Assembly: GCA_945946715.1 (NCBI GenBank)
Contig: CAMEWU010000029.1
Span: forward strand, 1 to 15,782
Direction: 5' to 3'
Length of the DNA: 15,782 nt
Origin: an uncultured Clostridium sp.
GTDB lineage: Bacteria > Bacillota > Clostridia > Lachnospirales > Lachnospiraceae
In this document: piece by piece, positions 1 to 7,476 of the stretch
Numbering within the stretch: position 1 is the stretch's first letter
How the letters are laid out: every line of letters begins with the position of its first letter
Program-made: the position numbers and the translations under genes
Notes under the pieces: generated by a model
The model's database searches: none
The model's input: the letters and a program-made list of their open reading frames with translations, nothing else
What the model was told of the DNA's origin: nothing

Positions 1-1618
1 CAACAGGAGCTTCTACTTCTGCTGACGGTGCAGCCTCTGTTGAAACTGTTGCTTCCATTTCCGGCAAAACATAATTGCAGGTTACGGTATAAATATACGC
101 CTTGCCACCTGTAGCTTCATCATTTGCTTCAGAAATATTTGCAATAAACGCGTCCTGAATACAATCAATATCTCGCAATTCAATTACAAGCTTTGCAATC
201 GAATCATAATCTGTACTCTTCATGCCCAATGAAACACTGCTTGAAGAGGAAGAAATTGTTGTTACGTTAACATTACTAGGAATAATCTCTTCTAATGTGT
301 TCCAAAATTCCATCATGTACTCATTTGAAATCTTGGTAGAATCATACAAAGTCAACATATCATTGTATGTAGCCTGACTAGTTAAATAGTCATTGTAAAT
401 TTGCTGAATATCCTGAATCGCAGCTATGTCCGCTTCCACTCTTGCCTTCTCAGCAGTTGCCAGTGCTTTTTGTACCAACGAAACCACAATTCCACCAATA
501 GATACCAAAATCACAACAACTAAAAGTGCAACAAAAATACCTGTAGAACTCTTTCCGGCTTTCTTGGCTGCCTGTTCTTTCAAAACGAAGCCCATTGGTG
601 CAAAAGCAGCTCCAATGCTACCAATCAGGTATACCGGATTACATACTTTGGTATCAATCTTATCATCGAACTTAACATTGTAAAGACTGTCCATAACCTT
701 TGTCGCTACATTTAACTGAATCTTAAACAATCCATCAATGCCTCGAATCAAAGCACCATCACCAGTTAAGTAAACATCATCAATTGGCTTGTCCGGATTT
801 CTGGATGAATAATAATCCATTACACGTCCGATGTTATTAATCAAATAGCGTAATGAGCCTGTAATTGCATCGTCATCAAAATCCACTGTAATCATACGCT
901 CACTCTGGAGCATAGAGAGTGCTACATCTGCTTCTACTCCTTTTTCTTCCATCACCTCTGCAACTACAGCATTGATACCATAAGGAACTGTTCTCTGTAA
1001 CAGAAGAGTATCGCCTCTGACAATATTCAAAACTGTTGTATCTGTACCAATTTGTACAACCATAGTTGTAGCATTATCTGCTGTCTGTGTCTTAATCAGC
1101 TGCAGCATTGCATTACCAATGTAATCAATTGCTTGAATATTTAATCCAACCACACTTGCCAGTTCATAATAGCTTCGTAACATCTGCTCCGGCACTGCCA
1201 CAACCAGTACCCGCATATTTTTGGAGCCATCTTCTCCAACTACTGTTTCCAACACAGAATGAGCAATCACATAATCCTCTATATTAACAGCAAAACACTC
1301 TGTTGCATTCTCATTAATAATTCCAGGGATTTACTTTTCCGGCACATACGGAATCAAAACCTCCCTGCTCACAATCTTGGTAGAAGACAATACAAAAATT
1401 GTATTCTTATTTGTAATGCCATTGGCGTTCAATTGTTCCCGAATCGCCGCTCCTACCAATTCCTTATCCTGGATATAACCATCCTCATAAGAATTCTCTG
1501 GTGTTTCAAAAAATATTGCATTGTGGATATATGTCTGCTTCTTCTGTGAAGCTGTTGCTTCCACAATGGTAATACTGTCGTTATTAATGTCTATCGTTAA
1601 GACCTTATTATTTGCCAT
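1..1618 (-). pseudogene. pilM: PilM-type pilus assembly protein with a C-terminal PilN-like region, interrupted by an in-frame stop; runs off the window
   Basis: Type IV pilus inner-membrane platform protein. PilM is an actin-like cytoplasmic ATPase-fold protein that binds PilN and links the motor to the alignment subcomplex. The start ATG (1616-1618) follows a GGGAGG ribosome site with 8-base spacing. Codons 1-95 are open, codon 96 is TAA (1331-1333), and I then translated codons 97-539 by hand to the window edge without another stop or frame change. Actin-fold signatures lie after the stop: GTDTTVLNIVRG near residue 190 and VYLTGDGALIRGI near residue 290. A single transmembrane segment follows at about residues 360-382, then a coiled-coil-like stretch and a small alpha/beta region as in PilN. 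No separate INLLP motif, the usual PilM-binding tail of PilN, was seen. The gene follows the prepilin peptidase by 40 bases. The premature stop may be a real mutation or a sequence error. The nearest in-frame restart, ATG at 1214-1216, has no good ribosome site. Confidence 0.8.
1331..1333 (-). other. Premature in-frame TAA codon inside the pilM-type gene
   Basis: The codon reads TAA between CCG-GAA-AAG and ATC-CCT-GGA. One base change would restore a sense codon such as AAA or GAA. Residues on both sides fit one PilM protein, and the frame stays open for 443 codons after it. There is no homopolymer or short repeat at the site to suggest phase variation. Confidence 0.85.
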
Positions 1619-1658
1619 TTTCGTAGCCTCCCTCGCTAATTAGTGTATATATTCAGGG

Positions 1659-2459
1659 CTACAAGCCCATTATACCTAGGTACCAGCTCATAAGCTGTTC
1701 ACCACATATCATGGCGATATAGATGCCCATTGCTAAATATGGACCAAAGGCCAGCTGATGCTCTCCTTTGCCTATCTTCATGATAATCAAATGTATCACG
1801 CTTCCGCAGATACATCCCATCACAAATGCTACAATATTCAGTTTCCAGCCTAATAATAAGCCAGCCGCTGCCATGAGCTTAATGTCTCCTCCTCCTATTA
1901 CATGTTTTCCTTTCAAGAGTCTTGACCCTATCTGATCTACCAGTAATAGAAACAGGCTAACAACAAACAGACCCACAACCTGTTCAATCCATTTTTCCGG
2001 ATTCATTATCAGTCGTGTCAGTCCGAATACAAAAATTAATATATTAAATTCAAATGGTATATATTGCGTCTTCCAATCTACAATCCCTATATATAACAAC
2101 ACTGTTGTGCTAAGGGCAAACAGTATCATATCTGCACAGAAACCATATTTCAAAAACAACAATACATAAAAAATACCATTTAAAGCACTCAGAATCCATG
2201 TATTGAAACCACTTTTTTTCTGAGCATATGTACATTTCTTTTGTACTGAAAGAAAGGACAGCAGTGTAAATTCCGTCATCCAGTTTGAGACGCCAATTGG
2301 CTTAGGTGCAATGCAAGAGGTTCTGTATTCACAAGATTCACAAATTGCATCATTATTATCCATGTTTTGAATAAAGTATACTAATGCCGCGAACTTGCAA
2401 TATACTATCCCTATTGCCATTCCCGAAACCATAACTGCACATATCCAAAGCCAATTCAT
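1659..2459 (-). CDS. pilD: Prepilin peptidase (type IV, A24 aspartyl protease family)
   Basis: Integral membrane protease that cleaves the positively charged leader of type IV prepilins after glycine. Both catalytic aspartates are visible in the 266-residue form: Asp128 in GIVDWKTQYIP and Asp192 in GGGDIKL, with hydrophobic membrane spans throughout. The N-terminal region has four cysteines (about 40, 43, 49 and 76) but not the usual paired CxxC...CxxC arrangement, and the GSFLNV motif is absent, so the N-methylation domain is divergent. I chose ATG 2457-2459 because GTGAGG lies 9 bases upstream. Longer starts exist at ATG 2466-2468 and GTG 2520-2522 (287 residues), but the GTG lies inside a stable hairpin and has no ribosome site. 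The gene sits directly after its likely substrate, the pilin, and before the pilM-type gene. Confidence 0.9.
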   Translation of the reverse strand: MNWLWICAVMVSGMAIGIVYCKFAALVYFIQNMDNNDAICESCEYRTSCIAPKPIGVSNWMTEFTLLSFLSVQKKCTYAQKKSGFNTWILSALNGIFYVLLFLKYGFCADMILFALSTTVLLYIGIVDWKTQYIPFEFNILIFVFGLTRLIMNPEKWIEQVVGLFVVSLFLLLVDQIGSRLLKGKHVIGGGDIKLMAAAGLLLGWKLNIVAFVMGCICGSVIHLIIMKIGKGEHQLAFGPYLAMGIYIAMICGEQLMSWYLGIMGL

Positions 2460-2507
2460 GATTAACATCCTCACTGCTGTAATACATTTCGTCAGTACAT
2501 AAAATAC

Positions 2508-2547
2508 ACATATAACACACACCCGATTTCGGGCATGTGTTATATGT
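2508..2547 (-). terminator. Long stem-loop after the pilin gene, likely attenuator or mRNA 3'-end stabiliser
   Basis: Two 18-base arms (2508-2525 and 2530-2547) pair at 16 positions around a four-base loop, with one 2x2 internal mismatch. The stem begins about 8 bases after the pilin stop codon. The sequence after it on the minus strand is only partly U-rich, so complete termination is doubtful. A partial terminator that raises pilin expression over downstream genes, or a barrier to 3' exonucleases, fits better. The structure is seen; its role is inferred. Confidence 0.6.
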
Positions 2548-2555
2548 AATACCTA

Positions 2556-3017
2556 TTATTTCTGTTCCAAAGAAGCTCCTACTTCAGGTGAAATTAAGTG
2601 ACCAGCATCCATGGTACCATACCATACATTTACCTTGTTGGTAGAAGGATCAACTAATACATAGTACTGCTGAGCAACTGAGTTGCCACCTAAATCCTTC
2701 TTTGTCTTACCTTTTACACTGTCACCAATAATGTCAGCCAATTCTTTTGCATATGAGTTTGAGCTCTTCTGTGCTAATAAACTATTTAATGCAGTTGAAC
2801 TTGTGTAAGAATATGCACCATCATATGCACTTTCAACTGCCAATGCAGAGTTCATAGCACTTGCAATAGATGTACCGGTAGAAATATCAGTAGATAATCT
2901 ACTCTTATTAATGTACTTAATCAAAGCTGGTGCCAATGCTGCTGCCAAGATAGCCATAATAGCAATAACGATAATCAGCTCGACCATTGAGAAACCTTTG
3001 TTACTTGTTTTTTTCAT
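2556..3017 (-). CDS. pilA: Type IV pilin (probable major pilin subunit)
   Basis: Structural subunit of the pilus fibre, 153 residues before processing. The class III signal is textbook: short leader MKKTSNKG ending in glycine, then mature FSMVE with Glu5, followed by a hydrophobic helix of about 20 residues with Pro22. Cleavage should occur between Gly8 and Phe9, leaving 145 residues. The protein contains no cysteine, so the usual disulfide-bound D-region loop of Gram-negative pilins cannot form. The globular half is rich in Ser, Ala and Thr. A strong AGGAGAG ribosome site precedes the ATG. It lies between pilC and the prepilin peptidase and is bracketed by stem-loops. I call it major because it is the only pilin in view with such a strong site. 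Minor pilins may lie beyond the left edge. Confidence 0.9.
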   Translation of the reverse strand: MKKTSNKGFSMVELIIVIAIMAILAAALAPALIKYINKSRLSTDISTGTSIASAMNSALAVESAYDGAYSYTSSTALNSLLAQKSSNSYAKELADIIGDSVKGKTKKDLGGNSVAQQYYVLVDPSTNKVNVWYGTMDAGHLISPEVGASLEQK

Positions 3018-3053
3018 AATAATCTCTCCTTTTATTAAAAATATTTATTAACA

Positions 3054-3080
3054 TCTGCTGACGGTTTCGGATTCAGCAGA
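3054..3080 (-). other. Stem-loop in the pilC-pilin gap
   Basis: A perfect 8-bp inverted repeat, TCTGCTGA (3054-3061) and TCAGCAGA (3073-3080), flanks an 11-base loop in the 73-base gap between pilC and the pilin gene. The T-rich stretch comes about 10 bases after the stem, so it is a poor terminator. It lies in the pilin leader and could be an RNase processing or 5'-end protection element. Function is inferred. Confidence 0.5.
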
Positions 3081-3090
3081 GATTAACCGA

Positions 3091-4305
3091 TTATAAGTTG
3101 TCCATACCATTGTACATAGACAAGATTGGTCCATATACACCGGCTACAATAACACCTACAATACCTGCCATAACCACCATCGTCAATGGTTCCATAGCAG
3201 TCGTTACCATTTCTGTGGTAATATCCACCTGTTCTTCATAATAATCTGCCACCTTGTCCATCATGTCTTCAATATTACCGGTTTCCTCGCCGATTTTAAT
3301 CATCTGTGGCAACATAGTAGGGAACACACCTGCATCTCGCATCGGTTTTGACAAAGGCACACCTTTCATAACCTGATCTTTTGCATTCTGCAACGCTTCC
3401 TTAAACCAAACATTTGTCATCATATTTGCTACTGCTTCTACACCATCTACTAATGATATACCAGATGCCATCAATGTACTCAGAGTACGTGCTGTACTAG
3501 CCGCTGCCTGCATGACATTCAATTTACCAAAAATCGGCACCTTAATTGCAAATTTACCAAGTACATGTTTTCCAGTATCAGATGCAGCAAATAACTTATA
3601 TAATCCAACAATAGCAACAACAATAATTGCCACCAACCACCAACGATACCGGAATAAATCCGAAAGCCACAGCAACATTTTAGTAGCAGCCGGAAGATCC
3701 ATTCCCATATCAGCGAACATATCCGAGAACTGTGGAATAACCGCAACCACCATAACGATAACTACAATTACTGCAACAATCAAAACGATAATTGGATAGG
3801 TTAATGCCCCTCGAATTTTACCTTGTAACTTTGATTGCTTTTCGAACTGGATGGAAAGACGTTCAAAACACACTTCCAAATTACCAGACATCTCACCTGC
3901 AGCAATCATGCTAATCATAATAGAAGGAATAATTTTGCTATGTTGCCGGAAGCCATCTGCTAGTGTACCACCCTTTTCAACATATGTCTTAACATCCCGC
4001 AAAATTCCTTGTAAGGTTTTATTATCCATCTGGTCACTCATCATTTCCAATGCAGTAATGATGGTTACACCCGCATTCAGGATACTACCAAACTGTTTAC
4101 AAAACACGCTCAAATCTCTTGGCTTAATCTTTTTCTTGATATTAATTTGAATATCTTTGTCCATTGCACCCGCTTCATCACAGGCAACCACTGTAAATCC
4201 ATCTGCTTTCAGCTTGTTCATTGCCTGTTCCTGACTCTGTGCTTCAATCTCGCCCTTCTTATTCTTACCACTTGCGTCTACGACCTTATACTTATATACT
4301 GCCAT
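3091..4305 (-). CDS. pilC: Type IV pilus inner-membrane platform protein PilC (GspF family)
   Basis: Polytopic membrane protein that sits between the cytoplasmic ATPases and the growing pilus and is thought to be turned by PilB and PilT. At 404 residues it is full length for the family. Two repeated GspF domains are evident, each with the characteristic GE-x-(S/T)-GN signature: AAGEMSGNLE in the first half and KIGEETGNIED in the second. Hydrophobic spans follow the first domain and close the protein (near VVMAGIVGVIVAGVYGP). I prefer the second ATG (4303-4305), giving MAVYKYKVVD, because GGAGG lies 7 bases upstream of it. The first ATG (4309-4311) directly abuts that ribosome site. It heads a probable second transcription unit, pilC-pilin-pilD-pilM, from a promoter in the pilT-pilC gap. 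Confidence 0.95.
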   Translation of the reverse strand: MAVYKYKVVDASGKNKKGEIEAQSQEQAMNKLKADGFTVVACDEAGAMDKDIQINIKKKIKPRDLSVFCKQFGSILNAGVTIITALEMMSDQMDNKTLQGILRDVKTYVEKGGTLADGFRQHSKIIPSIMISMIAAGEMSGNLEVCFERLSIQFEKQSKLQGKIRGALTYPIIVLIVAVIVVIVMVVAVIPQFSDMFADMGMDLPAATKMLLWLSDLFRYRWWLVAIIVVAIVGLYKLFAASDTGKHVLGKFAIKVPIFGKLNVMQAAASTARTLSTLMASGISLVDGVEAVANMMTNVWFKEALQNAKDQVMKGVPLSKPMRDAGVFPTMLPQMIKIGEETGNIEDMMDKVADYYEEQVDITTEMVTTAMEPLTMVVMAGIVGVIVAGVYGPILSMYNGMDNL

Positions 4306-4396
4306 CGCCATTCCTCCGCACTTTTTATTCCGTTAACACTACTTTTCTTCTCCCCATATAAGAATGTGAACAAAGTATTAACAACTTACTATTTTG

Positions 4397-4425
4397 AATA
4401 TACCGTATTTCTGGATATATTTCAA
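4397..4425 (-). promoter_or_regulatory. Probable sigma-A-type promoter for pilC and downstream pilus genes
   Basis: On the minus strand TTGAAA (4420-4425) and TATATT (4397-4402) are separated by exactly 17 bases, close to the vegetative consensus. The predicted start near 4390 leaves a leader of about 80 bases before pilC. It would let the fibre and platform genes be expressed apart from pilB and pilT. Confidence 0.55.
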
Positions 4426-4451
4426 TCTTATTTTACATTTCCTTTACATTT

Positions 4452-4468
4452 TTGTGCATTTTGCACAA
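4452..4468 (-). other. Short hairpin directly after the pilT stop codon
   Basis: TTGTGCA (4452-4458) and TGCACAA (4462-4468) form a perfect 7-bp stem with a 3-base loop, immediately downstream of the pilT TAA. On the minus strand it is followed by an A-rich run rather than a T-run, so it is not a typical intrinsic terminator. It may mark the 3' end of a pilB-pilT transcript. Confidence 0.4.
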
Positions 4469-5524
4469 TTATCCCAACTTTTTGCGCAGTGCATCAATTT
4501 CCTGAGCATAGGTTAACGCCATTTCCCGAGTAATAATTCCCCCTTGATACAAATCATATAATGCATCATCCATGGTAATCATTCCTTGCGCCTTACTGGT
4601 CTGCACCGTTGCCTGAATCTGATGGGTTTTTCCATCTCGAATCAAACTTCGGATAGCCGGATTTGCAATCATAACTTCAAACGCTGCCACACGTCCTTTT
4701 CCATCTGCTGTTGGCAATAATTGCTGTGATATGACGCCAACTAAAACCATAGACAGCTGGGTACGAATCTGTTGCTGTTGATGAGGTGGAAATACATCAA
4801 TTACACGGTCAATGGTACTGGCTGCACCAATGGTATGCAATGTTGAAAAAACCAAGTGACCGGTTTCAGCCGCAGTAACTGCAATCGAAATGGTTTCATA
4901 GTCACGCATTTCTCCTACCAGAATGATATCTGGATCTTCACGCAATGCAGCACGTAATGCATTATTATAACTTAATGTATCCATACCAACTTCCCGCTGG
5001 TTTACAATGGATTTCTTATGTCTATGTACATACTCGATTGGGTCTTCCAATGTAATAATATGGTCCGTACGGTTTTCATTTGCCTTATTAATAATAGAAG
5101 CAAGAGTTGTGGATTTCCCGGAACCGGTCGGTCCGGTTACCAATACTAATCCCCTTCTTCTCTTATATAACTCTACAACCGAATTCGGAATTCCCAACTG
5201 ATCCGGCCTCGGAATATCTGTATCCACCCGTCGGAATGCAGCTGCCATATTACCACGATCCATAAAAACATTCACACGGAAACGTCCGCATACCTGATGA
5301 GCATAAGAGAAGTCCACCTCTCCTCGTTCTCTTAAAACTTTCTTTTGCTTATCGTTCATAACAGTTCCCAGAAGTTCAGCCACATCTGCAGGCATTAAAG
5401 GATCCATCTCCAACCCTACTAATTTACCATTAATTCTAAGTTTTGGAGGGATACCTGCTCCAAAGTGAATATCTGATGCTTTGTTTTCTACTGCAAAAGC
5501 AAGCAATTCATTCATATCTAACAT
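4469..5524 (-). CDS. pilT: Type IV pilus retraction ATPase PilT
   Basis: Hexameric cytoplasmic ATPase that drives pilus retraction and twitching motility. The 351-residue length is normal for PilT. Motifs in order: Walker A GPTGSGKST (131-139), Asp box ITLEDPIEY (157-165), Walker B DPDIILVGEMRD (197-208), His box TGHLVFSTLHT (221-231), and the PilT-specific AIRSLIRDGK (290-299), which separates it from PilB. There is no N-terminal MshEN domain and no zinc-binding cysteine cluster. The ATG has an AGGAGAGAG ribosome site at good spacing. It follows pilB after only 14 bases and is co-transcribed with it. Its presence implies dynamic, retractile pili rather than a pure secretion or competence pseudopilus. 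Confidence 0.97.
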   Translation of the reverse strand: MLDMNELLAFAVENKASDIHFGAGIPPKLRINGKLVGLEMDPLMPADVAELLGTVMNDKQKKVLRERGEVDFSYAHQVCGRFRVNVFMDRGNMAAAFRRVDTDIPRPDQLGIPNSVVELYKRRRGLVLVTGPTGSGKSTTLASIINKANENRTDHIITLEDPIEYVHRHKKSIVNQREVGMDTLSYNNALRAALREDPDIILVGEMRDYETISIAVTAAETGHLVFSTLHTIGAASTIDRVIDVFPPHQQQQIRTQLSMVLVGVISQQLLPTADGKGRVAAFEVMIANPAIRSLIRDGKTHQIQATVQTSKAQGMITMDDALYDLYQGGIITREMALTYAQEIDALRKKLG

Positions 5525-5538
5525 ATTCGTCTCTCTCC

Positions 5539-7257
5539 TTAATATTCATCTCCAGCTTCATAAACGATCTTTTTCATCTCGCTAATAGAAGTAATTCCTT
5601 GTTTCACCAAATTACTAGCCGCCAATTTCAGTGTTAACATACCTTCTGAAAGTGCCTGTTCCTCTATCTTGTCAGCAGTTGCTCCTTTAGCAATAACTGC
5701 CTGTAAGCTTCGCGAAACCGGCATGATTTCATATACACCAATTCGTCCGATAAAACCGGTATCATTGCAAAGCGGACATCCTACCGGATCGTAAATACCA
5801 ATTTCTTCATCATCCGGAACACCTAATAGTTTCTTTTCATTGTCTTCAGCATATCGTCCTTGCCTACACTTGGTACATAACCGTCGCACCAAACGCTGTG
5901 CAATAACACCTACCAGTGCATCTCCTGCAACATACGGTTCAATTCCCATATCAATCAAACGAGTTACGGTACTGGCTGCACTATTCGTATGCAAGGTAGA
6001 TACAACCAAGTGTCCGGTAATCGCCGCCTGAACTGCAATCTTCGCTGTCTCACCGTCTCGAATCTCACCAATCATAATAATGTCCGGATCCTGACGCAAG
6101 ATAGAACGAAGCGCTGCCGCAAAGGTCATTTCTGCTTTTACATTTACCTGCACCTGATTAATTCCATCAATATTTGCTTCCACCGGATCCTCTACAGTAA
6201 TAATATTAACATCTTCTGTATTCAGCTCACTTAAAGAAGTATATAGTGTTGTTGATTTACCGGAACCAGTTGGTCCGGTTACCAAAATAATTCCATGCGG
6301 ATTGCTTAATATTCCATCAAATGCTTTCATTTCCTGTGGTCCCAGACCCAAAGCACTCTTTGGTTTTGTCAGACCATCTTTTGAAGTAAGACGCATTACG
6401 ACTTTCTCTCCATATACCGTTGGCAGACAGGATACACGGATATCAAATTCTTTTCGGTCAACAAAGATAGAAATACGACCATCCTGTGGCTTTCTTTTTT
6501 CAGAAATATCCATACCGCCAATAATCTTAATACGTGCAACAATGGCTGACATCAGAGAATAATCATAGGTCATGACTTTTTTCAATGCTCCATCAATACG
6601 GTACCGAACACGAACGCTTGTCTCTAATGCCTCAATATGTATATCAGAAGCTCTCTGACGAACACCGCCTTCTAATATCTGTTTTACCAATAATACAATT
6701 GGAGAATTATCTATTTCATCATTTATCTGCTCTTCTTCTGCCTGTGACAGTCCTTCCTGTTCCCGCTCCCGTCGGTACTGTTCTGCCACTTCCATCGCCT
6801 GCTGATTTCCGTAATACTTGCCAATTGCTTCTGTTATCTCATCATCACTAGTCAGCATTGGCTCAATCTGCATATTTGTCAAGATTGCCAAATCATCAAT
6901 AGCAATGATATCCATTGGATCAGACATAGCAACTTTCAAAACATTTGGATTATATTCATCCACTTCTACCGGTATTGCACGATAACGCATTACTTCTTTT
7001 TCCGGAATCAACCGAAGTACATCATCCGTCAGCTTACAAGAACGTAGCTCAATATAATCAATACCCAGCTGCTGAGATATAGTCAGATTCAAAAGTTCCT
7101 GACTAATAAGCTCTAATTCTACTAATGCCTGTCCCAGTTTTATTCCTTTTTCTTTTTGATATGCGATTGCCTCCTGCAGTTCCTCGTCCGTAATAGCCCC
7201 AGCTGCAACTAGCAAATCACCTATTCTGATTTTCTTTCTTCCTGCCGAAATACGCAT
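5539..7257 (-). CDS. pilB: Type IV pilus extension ATPase PilB with MshEN cyclic-di-GMP-binding domain
   Basis: Hexameric motor that powers pilus polymerisation. In the 572-residue form, residues 11-34 and 40-63 are two copies of the 24-residue MshEN motif (R/K-hydrophobic-G at the start, Leu/Ile at positions 6, 12, 17 and 21, Gln at 24) joined by a 5-residue linker, the known layout of this c-di-GMP receptor domain. The motor domain follows: Walker A GPTGSGKST (328-336), Asp box IITVEDPVEA (352-361), Walker B DPDIIMIGEIRD (390-401), His box TGHLVVSTLHT (414-424), and a zinc tetracysteine CxxC/CxxC at 461, 464, 494 and 497. I prefer the ATG at 7255-7257. The upstream ATG 7273-7275 (578 residues) has its GGAG too close and would lie about 11 bases from the predicted transcription start. 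It heads the pilus locus and is divergent from sigK. Confidence 0.95.
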   Translation of the reverse strand: MRISAGRKKIRIGDLLVAAGAITDEELQEAIAYQKEKGIKLGQALVELELISQELLNLTISQQLGIDYIELRSCKLTDDVLRLIPEKEVMRYRAIPVEVDEYNPNVLKVAMSDPMDIIAIDDLAILTNMQIEPMLTSDDEITEAIGKYYGNQQAMEVAEQYRREREQEGLSQAEEEQINDEIDNSPIVLLVKQILEGGVRQRASDIHIEALETSVRVRYRIDGALKKVMTYDYSLMSAIVARIKIIGGMDISEKRKPQDGRISIFVDRKEFDIRVSCLPTVYGEKVVMRLTSKDGLTKPKSALGLGPQEMKAFDGILSNPHGIILVTGPTGSGKSTTLYTSLSELNTEDVNIITVEDPVEANIDGINQVQVNVKAEMTFAAALRSILRQDPDIIMIGEIRDGETAKIAVQAAITGHLVVSTLHTNSAASTVTRLIDMGIEPYVAGDALVGVIAQRLVRRLCTKCRQGRYAEDNEKKLLGVPDDEEIGIYDPVGCPLCNDTGFIGRIGVYEIMPVSRSLQAVIAKGATADKIEEQALSEGMLTLKLAASNLVKQGITSISEMKKIVYEAGDEY

Positions 7258-7292
7258 ACTGTACCTACCTCTCATTCTCCATTATTAGTATA

Positions 7293-7303
7293 ATTCTAAC
7301 ATA
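7293..7303 (-). promoter_or_regulatory. Candidate extended -10 promoter for pilB-pilT
   Basis: The minus strand reads TATG-T-TAGAAT, an extended -10 (TRTGn plus a TATAAT-like hexamer at 7293-7298). No convincing -35 lies 16-18 bases upstream, which is typical of extended -10 promoters. The predicted start near 7286 gives a leader of about 30 bases to the preferred pilB ATG. Confidence 0.4.
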
Positions 7304-7366
7304 CACGAATTGGAATTACTACTGTTTGTTTTCGTCATTTTTAACAATAATCCTTGGCTAATATTA

Positions 7367-7372
7367 TATAAT
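7367..7372 (+). promoter_or_regulatory. Candidate -10 element for sigK
   Basis: A perfect TATAAT sits about 105 bases before the sigK start in the divergent gap. The closest -35-like sequence, TTAACA at 7341-7346, is 20 bases away, which is long. Because the stretch is very AT-rich, chance occurrence is possible. No clear SigE-type pair was recognised. Confidence 0.3.
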
Positions 7373-7476
7373 TTTCTTATATTTCCGTTCTTTTCGCCTA
7401 TTTTCTTCTTGGAAAAGCACTTTTCGTTTATGCAAAACATAAAATACCAATAACAATACTCCTTCCGAGGTGTGTC

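Noticed and set aside
1656..1668. Small GGGCT/AGCCC hairpin at the end of the prepilin peptidase gene
   Set aside because: Only 5 bp, overlaps the stop codon and has no T-run. The pilM-type gene follows closely with its own ribosome site, so a terminator is unlikely.
4147..4533. Plus-strand open frame of 128 codons across the pilT-pilC gap
   Set aside because: It overlaps the ends of two well-supported minus-strand genes, has no ribosome site, and its composition is that of an antisense shadow of AT-rich DNA.
7276..7476. Possible cyclic-di-GMP riboswitch before pilB
   Set aside because: Such elements precede some clostridial pilus genes, but the leader from the predicted start is only about 30 bases and no conserved core of either riboswitch class was recognised.
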